Positions 1 through 9,566 are shown, numbered from the stretch's first letter. The stretch is 64,000 nucleotides of DNA from Draconibacterium halophilum (GCF_010448835.1 NZ_CP048409.1:2674001-2738000), one strand, 5' to 3'. The notes: a model not told the origin generated them from the sequence alone. A program made the numbers and translations.

Positions 1-72
1 CACCTTGAATTTCTTATTCATAAACTAAAAAAGGTAAAAGGTGTTATTTCTGTAACAAGGGGAGAGAAATAG
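1..72 (+). CDS. C-terminal end of a RelA/SpoT-like (p)ppGpp synthetase/hydrolase (partial)
   Basis: The window opens inside a reading frame that ends with TAG at 70-72. The last 23 residues (HLEFLIHKLKKVKGVISVTR followed by GEK) resemble the end of the ACT domain that closes RelA/SpoT proteins, where a helix and the strand 'KGV.SV.R' are typical. Such enzymes make and degrade the alarmone (p)ppGpp. Only the tail is visible, so the assignment rests on a short motif and another ACT-domain protein is possible. Confidence 0.5.
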   Translation, partial: HLEFLIHKLKKVKGVISVTRGEK

Positions 73-113
73 GAATGAAACGAGTATTACAAAGTTTTTG
101 AAACGTACGATGA

Positions 114-142
114 TTGCTGAAATCAGGCGAGTTCTATCTTTG
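114..142 (+). promoter_or_regulatory. Bacteroidota-type promoter of the small TPR gene
   Basis: A perfect -7 box TATCTTTG lies at 135-142, with TTG at 114-116 (18 bp spacing) as a -33 element. This would start transcription near 149, about 30 bp before the ATG at 178. Confidence 0.55.
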
Positions 143-177
143 CCTTAATGAATAAGTGATTTTAATAACTTGAAAAT

Positions 178-456
178 ATGGAGACCAAAAATAACCTGGA
201 AGTAATTGACGATTTGTTAAAATCTGAAAAGGCCGAACAAGCCAGAAGTCTTTTCGAAAATCTTGAAGAACAAAATACTGCAGATTATTTTTTGCTTCAA
301 GGAAAAATCGAACAAAAATACCAGAATTGGGGAAAAGCAATTAATGCTTTTAACCGGGTGTTGGAAATAGATCCTCAGAATGCCGAAGCCACAAATAATC
401 TTCACATAATTAAAAATATTCTGAATTTCTGGAATCCTGATTTACTTAACCCGTAA
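178..456 (+). CDS. small tetratricopeptide-repeat protein
   Basis: This is a 92-residue protein without signal peptide. Residues about 35-70 form one recognisable TPR (GKIEQKYQNWGKAINAFNRV then LEIDPQNAEA), preceded by a helix pair that looks like a degenerate TPR. It ends in NFWNPDLLNP, a proline-rich tail. TPRs mediate protein-protein contacts and the partner cannot be inferred. It follows the RelA/SpoT-like gene but has its own promoter at 114-142. Confidence 0.7.
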   Translation: METKNNLEVIDDLLKSEKAEQARSLFENLEEQNTADYFLLQGKIEQKYQNWGKAINAFNRVLEIDPQNAEATNNLHIIKNILNFWNPDLLNP

Positions 457-566
457 GCAGCTAAATACTGTATTGTCATTTTAAATGGTATTGTATTTGT
501 ATATAAAGAAGAGTAAAGTGTCGATACTCTTAATTGGTGTATTTTAGGTTTTTAATTCATTATTAC

Positions 567-574
567 TATTTTTG
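567..574 (+). promoter_or_regulatory. -7 box upstream of the exported TPR gene
   Basis: TATTTTTG at 567-574 fits TAnnTTTG and lies 65 bp before the ATG at 639. No clear TTG -33 element is present, only a T-rich stretch near 542-553. Confidence 0.4.
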
Positions 575-638
575 GGCTCATCGACGAAATTCAAGCGAAA
601 ATTAAATTGAGTTATAAAATATTAAAAGTAGTTGAAAA

Positions 639-1442
639 ATGAAAAGAGTAGTATTGTTAGTAGTAGCGGTTTTTATTTCTGTAATGACATTTGCTCAGGA
701 TCAATCTCCTAGTGAATTAATGAACGAAGCAAATACAGCCGTACAAAACAAAAATTTTGAAAAGGCCATTGAACTATTTGAATCTGTACTGGCGATTCCT
801 GATCACGGACAGAATGAAGAAAATATTAATGGTGTTCTTAATCAGTTGCGACCAGCTGTTGCAAAGAGTAAAGCATCAGATGCTTTGGATAACAAAGAGT
901 ATGATAAAGCAATAGAGCTTTATAAAGCTGCTATCGCTGATTATCCTGAAGCAGGTATTGAGGAACAGGCAGGAAAAATGTTTTATAACGAAGGAATTAA
1001 AAGCTATAAAGGAGAAGAATTTGTTGACGCAGCCAATTTCTTTGCAATTTCGCAAAATGATTTTGGGTATGCAAAAGCTGAAAAATATAAAGATGCTTCC
1101 TTAAAAAAGGCTGCGGAGGCTTTGGTAGCTGAAGGAAAGTCTTCTGTTGATGGCGTAAATATTAGTGCGGAAAATAAAACCGGGTTATTAGAAAACCTTG
1201 CAAAAGTTTATTTTTCTCAAGGATATGAAAAATATCAAGAAGGAGCTGCTACAATTAAGCAAGCAACAGAGGAGGTTAATTCCGGAAGTTATACGACTTT
1301 GGATGACCAATATAAAAATGCAGTAGCAAAGGGAAAGAAAAGCTTCGAACAAGCTATTCCATTACTGAAAAAAGCTCTGGAGCTTGATCCAAATCATGCA
1401 AATGCCAAAAAGGTATTAGATGCATGTGAACAAAGTTTATAA
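639..1442 (+). CDS. exported tetratricopeptide-repeat protein
   Basis: This 267-residue protein has a clear N-terminal signal peptide (MKRVVLLVVAVFISVMTFAQ, cleavage after AQ), so it acts in the periplasm or envelope. TPR-like helices run through the chain: NKNFEKAIELFESVL near residues 37-51, NKEYDKAIELYKAAI near 87-101, and a canonical one at the C terminus (AIPLLKKALELDPNHANAKK). Such proteins are common in Bacteroidota as envelope scaffolds, and no specific role is visible. A bidirectional terminator follows at 1462-1492. Confidence 0.75.
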   Translation: MKRVVLLVVAVFISVMTFAQDQSPSELMNEANTAVQNKNFEKAIELFESVLAIPDHGQNEENINGVLNQLRPAVAKSKASDALDNKEYDKAIELYKAAIADYPEAGIEEQAGKMFYNEGIKSYKGEEFVDAANFFAISQNDFGYAKAEKYKDASLKKAAEALVAEGKSSVDGVNISAENKTGLLENLAKVYFSQGYEKYQEGAATIKQATEEVNSGSYTTLDDQYKNAVAKGKKSFEQAIPLLKKALELDPNHANAKKVLDACEQSL

Positions 1443-1461
1443 TATTTTGCGATATACAAAT

Positions 1462-1492
1462 AAAAAAACCGGGAGTTATCCCGGTTTTTTTA
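1462..1492. terminator. bidirectional intrinsic terminator
   Basis: A perfect hairpin AACCGGGA-gtta-TCCCGGTT is flanked by an A run on the left and a T run on the right. It can therefore stop both the TPR gene from the left and the giant LRR gene converging from the right. Confidence 0.85.
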
Positions 1493-1506
1493 TTTTAAGA
1501 GATGTG

Positions 1507-3846
1507 CTATTGAACAATTAGCTGTTTAGTCGTAAGAAAGTTCTGGTCACTAATTCGAATAATGTAAATCCCTTTGGCAAACCCACTAATGTCTATCTCA
1601 CCCGTTGTAAATTCTTTTATTTGCCTCATTTGTTTTCCATCAATATCCACTATTTTTAGTAGCACCGGATTATCTTTTCCCGTTTCAATAAATACTTTAT
1701 CTCTGGCAGGATTCGGATATATTTTTAGTTCATACAACTCTAAATTTTCGATACCAACCGGAGTTGAAAAAGAAAGCGATATCGTCTTAGTTTCAAGGAT
1801 AAGTTCGGTAATAAGAGAATTTGTAATTCTACAATTGTAATTCCCTTCATCGGTATATTCAGTAACATCTAGAGTAAACGTTTCAGATATTGCTCCAGAT
1901 ATTGGAGTTGCGTCCTTGTACCATTGGTATTGGTCGAATTTACCTGGAATATAACCTTCAATCAGCATCGTATAATTTTCACCTTTTTCGATTGTTGTAT
2001 CAATGGCTGTTCCAACTATTGCTTGTGGTGCGTAAATAAATTCCGGTATGTGCAACAGGTTTTCCCAAACTGCTTCGAGATCGCTAAATACAAATCTATT
2101 ATTTGAAATGTTAAGGTAGTCCAAAACCAGTTTGTTTTCGAGCAAAGCATCTTTTAATCCCTCATCAATAATTGCAAAAATATCAGGTAGAAGTCCTGAA
2201 AGGTTATTGTTTGAGAGATCGAGATAACGCAGGGAATTTAGTTGCGATACTATTTGAGGAAAGTTTCCATCAAGGTTTAGTCCCGATAAATTGAGGCTCA
2301 CAATATGATCTTCAATAATTGAAATGTATTTTGCCAAACTGTCATCAGGTAAATTAAGTTCTTCAAATAAGCCTGATAATTCGTTTACTATAAGCGAGTC
2401 GCTGCTGTTTATCATAGGTAGGTTGTATACGCTAACGGTCCATGTTTTTGTGGTTATTTCGTCTTCTGCAGTTAGTAAATATTCTACAGGCTCAGTAAAA
2501 TCTGTGGCAATTCCCGATAAGGGTGAAATTGAAGCATTTTCTGAAATTTCGATTGTAGGGATGAGTGCCGTTTTATCGGTGTTATATGGCATTGTTATCA
2601 CAATTGTTGAATCGCCTATTTCAGTTGGTGCAGCTTGTCCCGGCAGCTCAAAACTCACTATGTCAGCTTCGCTACTCAGTGGCGGAATGTAAGCACTTTG
2701 TACAATAGTAAATGTCTTTCCTTCAACAGTTAATGTACATGTTCTTTCACTGTCAGAGGTGTTGGCCTCAACGGAATAAGAAACGGTGCCCGATCCCGAT
2801 CCCGAATTACCGGCATTTATATTTACCCAATTGCACGATACGCTAGTTGTCCATTCGCAATCGTAAATTGTATTTACATCGAAGGTGCTATTTCCTCCAT
2901 CCGAAGTAAATTTCATTTCTGAAGGACTTAGAGAGTAACTGCAGTTCTCTCCAAGTTGTGTTATTGTAAATGTTTTATCCTCAACTGTTATTGTGCAATT
3001 TCGTTCGTATATCGAATTATTTGATTGTAGTGAAAACTGAACCGAACCGTTTCCTGAGCCTGAATTTCCAGATGTGATTGTTACCCAGTTGCAGCTGGCT
3101 ACAGCAGTCCAGTTACAACCCATTGCTGCAATTACATTAAAAGAACTATTCTGTTTATTGGATGTAAAGCTTTCGTTGGCTTTCGATAGTGAATAATTGC
3201 AATACAGGGCTTCAACCGTAACTTTCGAAATTGTGCTGTCAGTATTTCCCGATGCATCCGTTATGGTTAGTACAACATTTTGGGTGGTAGATGTATCAGA
3301 ACAGGTAAACTCTGTTTTTGAAAGAACTTCAGAAACAATACCGCAATTATCGCTGCTACTTGTTTTTATATCATCAACCGAAAGGCTTGTGTTACATTCT
3401 TCTGAATTTACATAAATTGTTATATCCTGGCCTTGTACCTGAGGGGCGAGAGTATCGGATATTGTTACCGTGGAAGTACACTGCGCTGTATTCTTACTGG
3501 AGTCAGAAACGGTTAGTGTTACTGTATTTTGCCCTAAATTATCGCATGTAAAATTTTCAGTATCAATTGTTTTGGAAATAGAAATACAATTGTCAAAACT
3601 TCCATTATCAATTTCATCTTCGGTTATGGAAACCGTTCCGTTCTCGTCAAGGTAAACATCAATGTCTTTGCAAATGGCTTTTGGCGAAATGGTATCGGCA
3701 ACAGTTACAGTTGTTTGGCACGAATCTTTATTGCCAGTATCATCACTGGCGGTTAGTACTACTATGTTATCTCCAATGTTACTGCAATTAAAAGTGGTAG
3801 CCGATGCTATTAAATGTACCTCCGATAGGTTGTCGGTACTCCCCCG
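1507..3846 (-). CDS. C-terminal part of the frameshifted giant T9SS protein (HYR-like, BACON, LRR, Ig, T9SS sorting domain)
   Basis: This is the downstream half of the gene starting at 9110. The frame is open from 3846 to 1507 with no stop, but has no ATG, GTG or TTG before 3123, so it is not an independent gene. In order it encodes the remaining HYR/Ig-like cysteine modules, two BACON-like domains (each with SYSLS, a conserved CNWV and a closing FTI-Q strand), and a DUF5018-like strand-rich domain. After these come a few classic LRRs (LRYLDLSNNNLSGLLP), an Ig-like domain (YQWYKDATPISG) and a C-terminal T9SS type A sorting domain beginning IYPNPARDKVFIE. The last domain predicts secretion by the Por system and surface attachment. 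The join to the upstream part is at the C5 run 3841-3845. Confidence 0.75.
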   Translation of the reverse strand, partial: RGSTDNLSEVHLIASATTFNCSNIGDNIVVLTASDDTGNKDSCQTTVTVADTISPKAICKDIDVYLDENGTVSITEDEIDNGSFDNCISISKTIDTENFTCDNLGQNTVTLTVSDSSKNTAQCTSTVTISDTLAPQVQGQDITIYVNSEECNTSLSVDDIKTSSSDNCGIVSEVLSKTEFTCSDTSTTQNVVLTITDASGNTDSTISKVTVEALYCNYSLSKANESFTSNKQNSSFNVIAAMGCNWTAVASCNWVTITSGNSGSGNGSVQFSLQSNNSIYERNCTITVEDKTFTITQLGENCSYSLSPSEMKFTSDGGNSTFDVNTIYDCEWTTSVSCNWVNINAGNSGSGSGTVSYSVEANTSDSERTCTLTVEGKTFTIVQSAYIPPLSSEADIVSFELPGQAAPTEIGDSTIVITMPYNTDKTALIPTIEISENASISPLSGIATDFTEPVEYLLTAEDEITTKTWTVSVYNLPMINSSDSLIVNELSGLFEELNLPDDSLAKYISIIEDHIVSLNLSGLNLDGNFPQIVSQLNSLRYLDLSNNNLSGLLPDIFAIIDEGLKDALLENKLVLDYLNISNNRFVFSDLEAVWENLLHIPEFIYAPQAIVGTAIDTTIEKGENYTMLIEGYIPGKFDQYQWYKDATPISGAISETFTLDVTEYTDEGNYNCRITNSLITELILETKTISLSFSTPVGIENLELYELKIYPNPARDKVFIETGKDNPVLLKIVDIDGKQMRQIKEFTTGEIDISGFAKGIYIIRISDQNFLTTKQLIVQ

Positions 3847-6800
3847 TCAATATAACTTGGCATCAAAGTGGCTGAGCCTGTTTCGTCTAAATAAATAGTG
3901 GTTGGCTGACACAAAACAGTGGGAGGAATGGTGTCTGTTAAGGCCTTAATAGTAACCGAGGAAATGGCTTTCCCAATATTTCCACTTGAATCGGTAACCC
4001 AAAGTTCAACAGTTTGTACAGTGCCTGTGTCGGCGCAGGTAAAACTTGATTTTGTAATTGTTTCATCAACGATACTGCAGTTGTCTGAACTACTCATTTT
4101 AATATCAGAAACAGAAATTGTATTCAGGCATTCGCTTGTGTCGATATAAATGGTTAAGTTTTGAGCACTTACGATTGGAGAAAGCGTGTCGATTACCGTT
4201 ACCATTGATGTGCAGCTTGCTGTTTTTTGGTTGTTGGCTTCAAGGGTTAAAATAACTGTATTTGTACCCAGCTTACTGCAGTTAAACTCATTGGTGTTTA
4301 TACTTTTGGAAATCTCTTCGCAGTTTGCAAAACTACCGTTGTTAATGCTGTCTGCTGTAATTGTGGCTGTGCCATTTGCATCTAAATAAACATCAATGTC
4401 TTTACAAATGGCTGTTGGCGAAATGGTATCGAGAACTGTAATGTTTGCAGAACATGTTGCAGAGTTGTTAGATGAATCGGTAACGGTTAATAGTACCAAA
4501 TTAGTTCCAATATCATCGCATGTAAAATCTGTATTGTTTAAATTCATGATAGGATTTCCACAATTATCGGTACTGCCGTTATTTATATCGTTTGGCGAAA
4601 CCTGAGCCGCCCCGGAATCATCTAACCAAACATCAATATTTTTACAAACAGCTTCAGGAGCGATGGTGTCTTCAACGGTAACAACTGCTGTGCATGTATC
4701 GCTTAAATTAACATTGTCGGTAACAATCAGCTGTACATTGTTTGTTCCAATATCAGAACATGTAAAAGAATTGCGTGAAACTTCAAAAACCAATTCATTC
4801 AGGTTGTCGCTGCTACCTCCGTCGATTAAATCGGCTGTTAACGTGGCACTTCCTGTTTCGTCAAGATAAATTGTAGTTGTTTGGCAAACAGCAGAGGGAG
4901 CAATACTATCAACAGTTAAATTAAGCGTAATTGTGCTGTCGCAATTAAACTGGTTGGTTAATGTATTTACATACATTCCGCTGGTAGAATAGGCCGTGTT
5001 GCCAACGATAATTTCTTCACCCATGCCAATAACTTCATTTAATTCAACTGTATGTGCAGGAAGAACGTTCAGGAAAAGTGTTACAATACTGTCGCATCCG
5101 GCCACGTTGGTGAGTGTAGTTATATAGGTTCCCGATTCTGCATATGTTGAGTCTCCAATATTAATTGTTTCATTTCCACAAATTTCTTCATTAATTGTAA
5201 CACTATCGGCGCAGAATTGCAGCGTAACTTGTTCAGAATTAATTGAATCGTTTGACCAAACGCTATCGCTTACTGTCATGTAATTTGTGGCAGATATAGC
5301 ATAGAAGATCGAATCGGAAGGTGTTACTGCAAAAGAGGCAATTCCTTCATTATCAGAAATTTTATCGTCGTATCCATCAAGGCTTACAAGTGCATTTGCA
5401 ACCGGGTTTGCGCCATCAGTAATCGTAAAAGTAACCTTATTCCCTTCGAATAGTACGGCGGTGTATGTTAGCGTTATGTCAGAAACCTGTGTATTTCCTG
5501 CATATTGAATGCCATTGTTATCTTCCCAATAATCGAATACTTTATTGGGGATATTGGGCGTTGGAAGCGTAAACGTATTTCCTCCTGATTTATAAAAAGC
5601 ATATCGACCAATGTAAACGAGGGAGGTACATTTAGATAAATCAGGATTGGAAAAAGAACTATTCCTGAATGCATAGTCGCCAATTGATTCAAGTGCTGTA
5701 CATGAGGTTAAATCCAGATATGATATGGAATTATATGCAAACGAACTGTTATCTATTGTTGTAAGTGAAGAGCAATTTGTTAGGTTCAATGATTGAATAG
5801 AATTATATTGAAATGCGGAGAATCCAATAAATTTAATGTTCGGACACCCGGATAAATCTAAATTTGAAATGTTATTTGATTGAAATGCATAAGATTCAAT
5901 CGTATCAAGTAATGAGCAATTTTCGAGATCAATATTTTCGATTTTATTACTTTTAAAGGCACCATACTCAATTTTAGTAAGATTATTACAGTTTGAAAGA
6001 TCTAGATTGGCTAAATTGTTTTCATTAAAAGCTTCTTCTCCAACTGATACAAGTGCACTGCATTCGGCAATATTAATACTATTGATGCTATTATTTTTAA
6101 AAGCCCTTTTTCCTATTAATTCAATAGTGGTTGGAAGCTCAACTGAAGTAAGCCCTTTTTCTTCAAATATCCCTTCGGTTTGAGAAGCGATTTCTGTTAC
6201 AGTTTGGCCATCAAGAGTATTGGGAATTATTATGTCTTTTGACGCAAAATTATAGGAGCAGCTAACGATAGCATTATTTTCAACCACTACATCTTCGTCG
6301 GTAAGAGTGTATGGCACTGTCAGACGATAGGAAAGGTAAAGATTATTTGTTGAATCGCCGCCTGAATATTCCGTGCCATTTTCATCAATCCATTTAATGG
6401 TATCGTTTGCCGTGTAAACGGGCAGTTTAAATCCGGTAAGATTGTTTGAGGCAAAAGCAGAACTTCCGATAAAGATTAGTGTATTGCAATCATCTAAATT
6501 TAGGTTTGTAATCCTATTGTTGTTAAAAGAATATTTTCCTAAATATTCAATTGTAGTCGGAAGCTGAATAGAAAAAAGATCCTTACGATTAAATATTTCT
6601 TCACGTTCATAATCAGCTATACCTTTAATCGTTTGGCCATCAAGCGTATTTGGGATTATGATGTCTTTTGACGCAAAGTTGTACGAACAACTTGTTATTG
6701 TGCTATTTTCAACAACCACGTCGTCATCAGTTATGGTGTAATATTTTGGGAAGCTATAAAAGGTGCTAAAATCAGAAACAATTTCGTTGCCGGCAAATGT

Positions 6801-9110
6801 ATTTCCGTTATTGTCTCTCCACTTTTCATTTTCGTATCCGGTAATCACTGGCAATTGGAAGTTGGTAAGACTATTGGAAGAAAAGGCATCGCTGCCTATA
6901 AAAATGAGTTTATTACAATTTGTTAAATCGAGTGAACTGATTGAATTTTCTTCAAATGCATATTCTCCAATATATTCCAATAGCGAACAATTTGAAAAAT
7001 CGATGCTTGGAATACTGCTATAAGCAAAAGCATTATCACCTATTGTGGTAAGTTGTGGGCAGTCTGAAAGGTCAAGATTACTTGTAATAGCATTGTCGTA
7101 AAAAGCATCATCTTCGATATGGCTTAAAGCAACACAATTGGTAAGATTAAGTGTGCTTATTTGGTTCCCATAAAAAGCATCATTGCGAATATGGGTTAGA
7201 TTATTACAATCCTCAAGGCTTAATTTTTTTATGTAATTATCTTCAAAAGCTTCTGTTCCAATTTTTTCTATTGATGTTGGTAGAGAAACATAATCAAGCG
7301 TTTTATTTTCGAATACCCCTTCGTAATCTATTGCATTACCAATTTCCTTTACGGTTTGATTGTCTAATTCAGACGGGATAAGAATAGCACGGCTACCACC
7401 AACACTTGAACAGCTAACTATTACATTATTAGTAACCACAACATCGGCATCGGTAAGTACATAAACCGGAACATACATGTTGTAATAAATATTGTCTTGT
7501 ACCGTAACCTCTGAACCACCCGGTACTGTGCGATATCCAACATACCATCCAAGAGGTTCCAGACGATTAACAACAGGTAAATTAAAACTGGTAAAACCAT
7601 TCGATCTAAAAGCATCTTTTGCAATATATCTTAATTCGTTACAAACGCTTAAATCAATAGCAGCCAAGTTGTTTTGGGCAAAAGCCCATTCACCTATTTT
7701 TTCAAGAGTTGTTGGTAGCTCAACGGCTATTATTCCTTTATCATTAAATACTGCATTGCCAATTTCTTTAACATATTGCCCATCAAGGTAGCGGGGTATA
7801 ATTATTTCTTTCGATTGGAAGCCATACGAACAAGTGGTAAGAACACCTTCAACTACCTCTACATCGGCACTGGTAAGCGTATAAGGCGCAGGTAGCCGGT
7901 ATGTGGCAGTTAGGTCGGTTATTGTAGCTCCGTGGTCGTATTCGGTATCGTTTTGGTCTACCCATTTGTCGCTTTCGAAACCAACTACCGTTGGTAGTTT
8001 AAAGCTGTTGGCAACATTGCCCGAAAATGCTCCCAATCCGATAAATGTAAGGCTTGTGCAGGTGTCGAGATCTATTGTTTCAATCGAATTATCGGAAAAT
8101 GCCGAATTGCCAATCATTTTTAATGTAGGAGGGAAAAATACGGCTGTAATGCCTTCGTCTTTAAAGATTCCATCGCCAATACCTGTAACGGTTTCGCCTT
8201 TAAGTTCATCGGGTATTATAATTTCTTTTGATTTATAGTCGTAAAAACAGTAGGTAATAATCCCATCGGTAATATAAACATCGGCATCGGTTAATGTATG
8301 GCGGGTAGGGGCGTAATAGGAGGTTTCTGTGTCGGTAACCAAATCGCCTCCATTGTATGTGTTCCCATTTCCGTCGTACCATCCATATTTTTCAAACCCT
8401 ACTACGGTTGGAAGATAGAACCCAAAATTCTGATCGGCAAAAGCCATTTCTCCAATAGTGCTAAGTGCAGTACAGGGAGTTAATATAGAAGCGCTACTCA
8501 TATTATTGCTGTAAAACGCATAGCCACTTATGGTTGTTAAAGATGTGCAGCCTGTGAAAATTAATACATTAACTTGATTGTAATGCGGAAATCCTTGATT
8601 GGCACCAGAAAATGCCAACCTGCCAATAGATTTTAGCGAAGTACAATTGGTGAAATCAACGGTTACCAGAGCATTAAACTCAAAGGCTGCTTCTCCAATG
8701 GTTTCTAAAGCCGTACACGGACTAAAATTAACACTTGGCAAGGCATTGTTGTAAAAGGCACCTTCCCCTATCGATTTTAAGGAAGTGCAATTTGTTAAAT
8801 CGAGTAGACTTATATTGTTTACGCAAAATGCAAAATTGCCAATAAACTCTATTGTTGATGGAAGGGTGACAGCCATAAGATTCTTATTGTAAAACACACC
8901 TTGATTGTACCCGGATCTATTTGCAATGCCGGTAACGGTTTGTCCATCTATGGTTTCAGGAATTATAATGGCATTAATACCCGCTGGTAGAGAGCAACTG
9001 GTAATAACACCGTTACTTATTGTTACATCGCTGCTTGTTAACGTGTAAGTTGCCCGCGATACATTTACCAGAATGAAAAGAAATGTTGAGAGAAGTAAAA
9101 GTTTTTTCAT
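3810..9110 (-). CDS. giant secreted BspA-type leucine-rich repeat protein, N-terminal part (frameshifted)
   Basis: The frame starts with a signal peptide (MKKLLLLSTFLFILVNVSRA). Residues about 25-1215 are BspA/LRR_5-type repeats (motif LTNCTSLKSIGEGAFYNN). They are arranged in six blocks, each opening with a header such as YTLTDEDVVVENNAIVSCSY followed by an IIIP..LDGQTV strand. A transthyretin/CarboxypepD-like domain (about 1222-1300) follows, then cysteine-containing HYR/Ig-like modules (CKDIDVYLDANGTATITADS). BspA LRRs are known in host- and matrix-binding surface proteins. The frame runs out of register at a five-G run (complement 3841-3845), where ID-GG-STDN is expected but VPTT is read, ending at 3810. 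With one extra G the protein would be about 2530 residues. Its promoter is at 9324-9371. Confidence 0.8.
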   Translation of the reverse strand: MKKLLLLSTFLFILVNVSRATYTLTSSDVTISNGVITSCSLPAGINAIIIPETIDGQTVTGIANRSGYNQGVFYNKNLMAVTLPSTIEFIGNFAFCVNNISLLDLTNCTSLKSIGEGAFYNNALPSVNFSPCTALETIGEAAFEFNALVTVDFTNCTSLKSIGRLAFSGANQGFPHYNQVNVLIFTGCTSLTTISGYAFYSNNMSSASILTPCTALSTIGEMAFADQNFGFYLPTVVGFEKYGWYDGNGNTYNGGDLVTDTETSYYAPTRHTLTDADVYITDGIITYCFYDYKSKEIIIPDELKGETVTGIGDGIFKDEGITAVFFPPTLKMIGNSAFSDNSIETIDLDTCTSLTFIGLGAFSGNVANSFKLPTVVGFESDKWVDQNDTEYDHGATITDLTATYRLPAPYTLTSADVEVVEGVLTTCSYGFQSKEIIIPRYLDGQYVKEIGNAVFNDKGIIAVELPTTLEKIGEWAFAQNNLAAIDLSVCNELRYIAKDAFRSNGFTSFNLPVVNRLEPLGWYVGYRTVPGGSEVTVQDNIYYNMYVPVYVLTDADVVVTNNVIVSCSSVGGSRAILIPSELDNQTVKEIGNAIDYEGVFENKTLDYVSLPTSIEKIGTEAFEDNYIKKLSLEDCNNLTHIRNDAFYGNQISTLNLTNCVALSHIEDDAFYDNAITSNLDLSDCPQLTTIGDNAFAYSSIPSIDFSNCSLLEYIGEYAFEENSISSLDLTNCNKLIFIGSDAFSSNSLTNFQLPVITGYENEKWRDNNGNTFAGNEIVSDFSTFYSFPKYYTITDDDVVVENSTITSCSYNFASKDIIIPNTLDGQTIKGIADYEREEIFNRKDLFSIQLPTTIEYLGKYSFNNNRITNLNLDDCNTLIFIGSSAFASNNLTGFKLPVYTANDTIKWIDENGTEYSGGDSTNNLYLSYRLTVPYTLTDEDVVVENNAIVSCSYNFASKDIIIPNTLDGQTVTEIASQTEGIFEEKGLTSVELPTTIELIGKRAFKNNSINSINIAECSALVSVGEEAFNENNLANLDLSNCNNLTKIEYGAFKSNKIENIDLENCSLLDTIESYAFQSNNISNLDLSGCPNIKFIGFSAFQYNSIQSLNLTNCSSLTTIDNSSFAYNSISYLDLTSCTALESIGDYAFRNSSFSNPDLSKCTSLVYIGRYAFYKSGGNTFTLPTPNIPNKVFDYWEDNNGIQYAGNTQVSDITLTYTAVLFEGNKVTFTITDGANPVANALVSLDGYDDKISDNEGIASFAVTPSDSIFYAISATNYMTVSDSVWSNDSINSEQVTLQFCADSVTINEEICGNETINIGDSTYAESGTYITTLTNVAGCDSIVTLFLNVLPAHTVELNEVIGMGEEIIVGNTAYSTSGMYVNTLTNQFNCDSTITLNLTVDSIAPSAVCQTTTIYLDETGSATLTADLIDGGSSDNLNELVFEVSRNSFTCSDIGTNNVQLIVTDNVNLSDTCTAVVTVEDTIAPEAVCKNIDVWLDDSGAAQVSPNDINNGSTDNCGNPIMNLNNTDFTCDDIGTNLVLLTVTDSSNNSATCSANITVLDTISPTAICKDIDVYLDANGTATITADSINNGSFANCEEISKSINTNEFNCSKLGTNTVILTLEANNQKTASCTSMVTVIDTLSPIVSAQNLTIYIDTSECLNTISVSDIKMSSSDNCSIVDETITKSSFTCADTGTVQTVELWVTDSSGNIGKAISSVTIKALTDTIPPTVLCQPTTIYLDETGSATLMPSYIDGGVPTTYRRYI

Positions 9111-9323
9111 GACGCTTTGGTTTTTTATTGTTATTTGAGCTGATAGTCTTTTAATATTGATGAAGCTATGGAGATTGCTTTTTATTGTAAATAATTAGTC
9201 CTTTCGTTGATAGCCATAATTATTATCTAACAGAAAATTTCTATTGATAGAGAGTGAATGCAGGGAAATATGATGTGGAGATCATAAATCAGCTGATTTT
9301 TAGTGTTTTTATTACTTGTATAA

Positions 9324-9371
9324 CAAAGTTATGTCAGCTGAATTAGAGAGAAAATACCTACTTGTAGGTAT
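9324..9371 (-). promoter_or_regulatory. regulated promoter of the giant LRR gene: palindrome plus -7 box
   Basis: On the minus strand the near-perfect palindrome ATACCTACAAGTAGGTAT (9371-9354) is followed by 22 bp and then by a perfect -7 box TAACTTTG (9331-9324). No TTG -33 element is present, and the palindrome's 3' edge sits where it would be, so an activator centred near -43 is expected. The same design with the same 22-bp gap occurs before the sensor kinase gene at 12217-12264. Confidence 0.65.
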
Positions 9372-9387
9372 AAATAAAAAACAGTGA

Positions 9388-9534
9388 TGTCCGGTAAACA
9401 TTATACAGATTTCTCGCTTCGCTCGAAATGACAAGGCATTGGTGGTGAACCCCTGCAACTGAAAAGACCTGTCATTCAGAGCGAAATAAAATGAAGCGAA
9501 TAATCTATTCATATTAGGATTATTTAACCGGACA
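9388..9534. mobile_element. MITE-like inverted-repeat element (147 bp)
   Basis: The ends are inverted copies TGTCCGGT (9388-9395) and ACCGGACA (9527-9534), with homology continuing inward (TAAACATTAT against TTAAATAAT). Inside is a second inverted pair, CTCGCTTCGCTCGAAATGAC and TGTCATTCAGAGCGAAATAA, of a kind widespread in bacterial intergenic DNA. No protein is encoded. The short direct repeat AGTGA flanks both sides loosely and no exact target duplication is seen. It separates the response regulator from the LRR promoter. Confidence 0.55.
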
Positions 9535-9566
9535 TTAGTGATTAAAAAAATAAAAGAGGGAAGAGG

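Larger units (their letters stand above)
9111..9566. other. 456-bp intergenic region: regulated promoter plus MITE-like element
   Basis: Holds the palindrome/promoter of the giant LRR gene (9324-9371) and a 147-bp inverted-repeat element (9388-9534). The predicted 5' leader of the LRR gene (about 9319-9111) shows no coding sequence. Confidence 0.7.

Noticed and set aside
1507..3123. A separate 538-residue gene starting at the ATG 3123
   Set aside because: The frame is open upstream to 3846 with continuous domain homology, and the ATG lies inside a BACON-like domain without signal peptide. It is the tail of the frameshifted giant gene.
9312..9512. A 66-codon frame across the intergenic region before the giant LRR gene
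   Set aside because: It runs through the MITE-like element and the promoter and shows no protein features.
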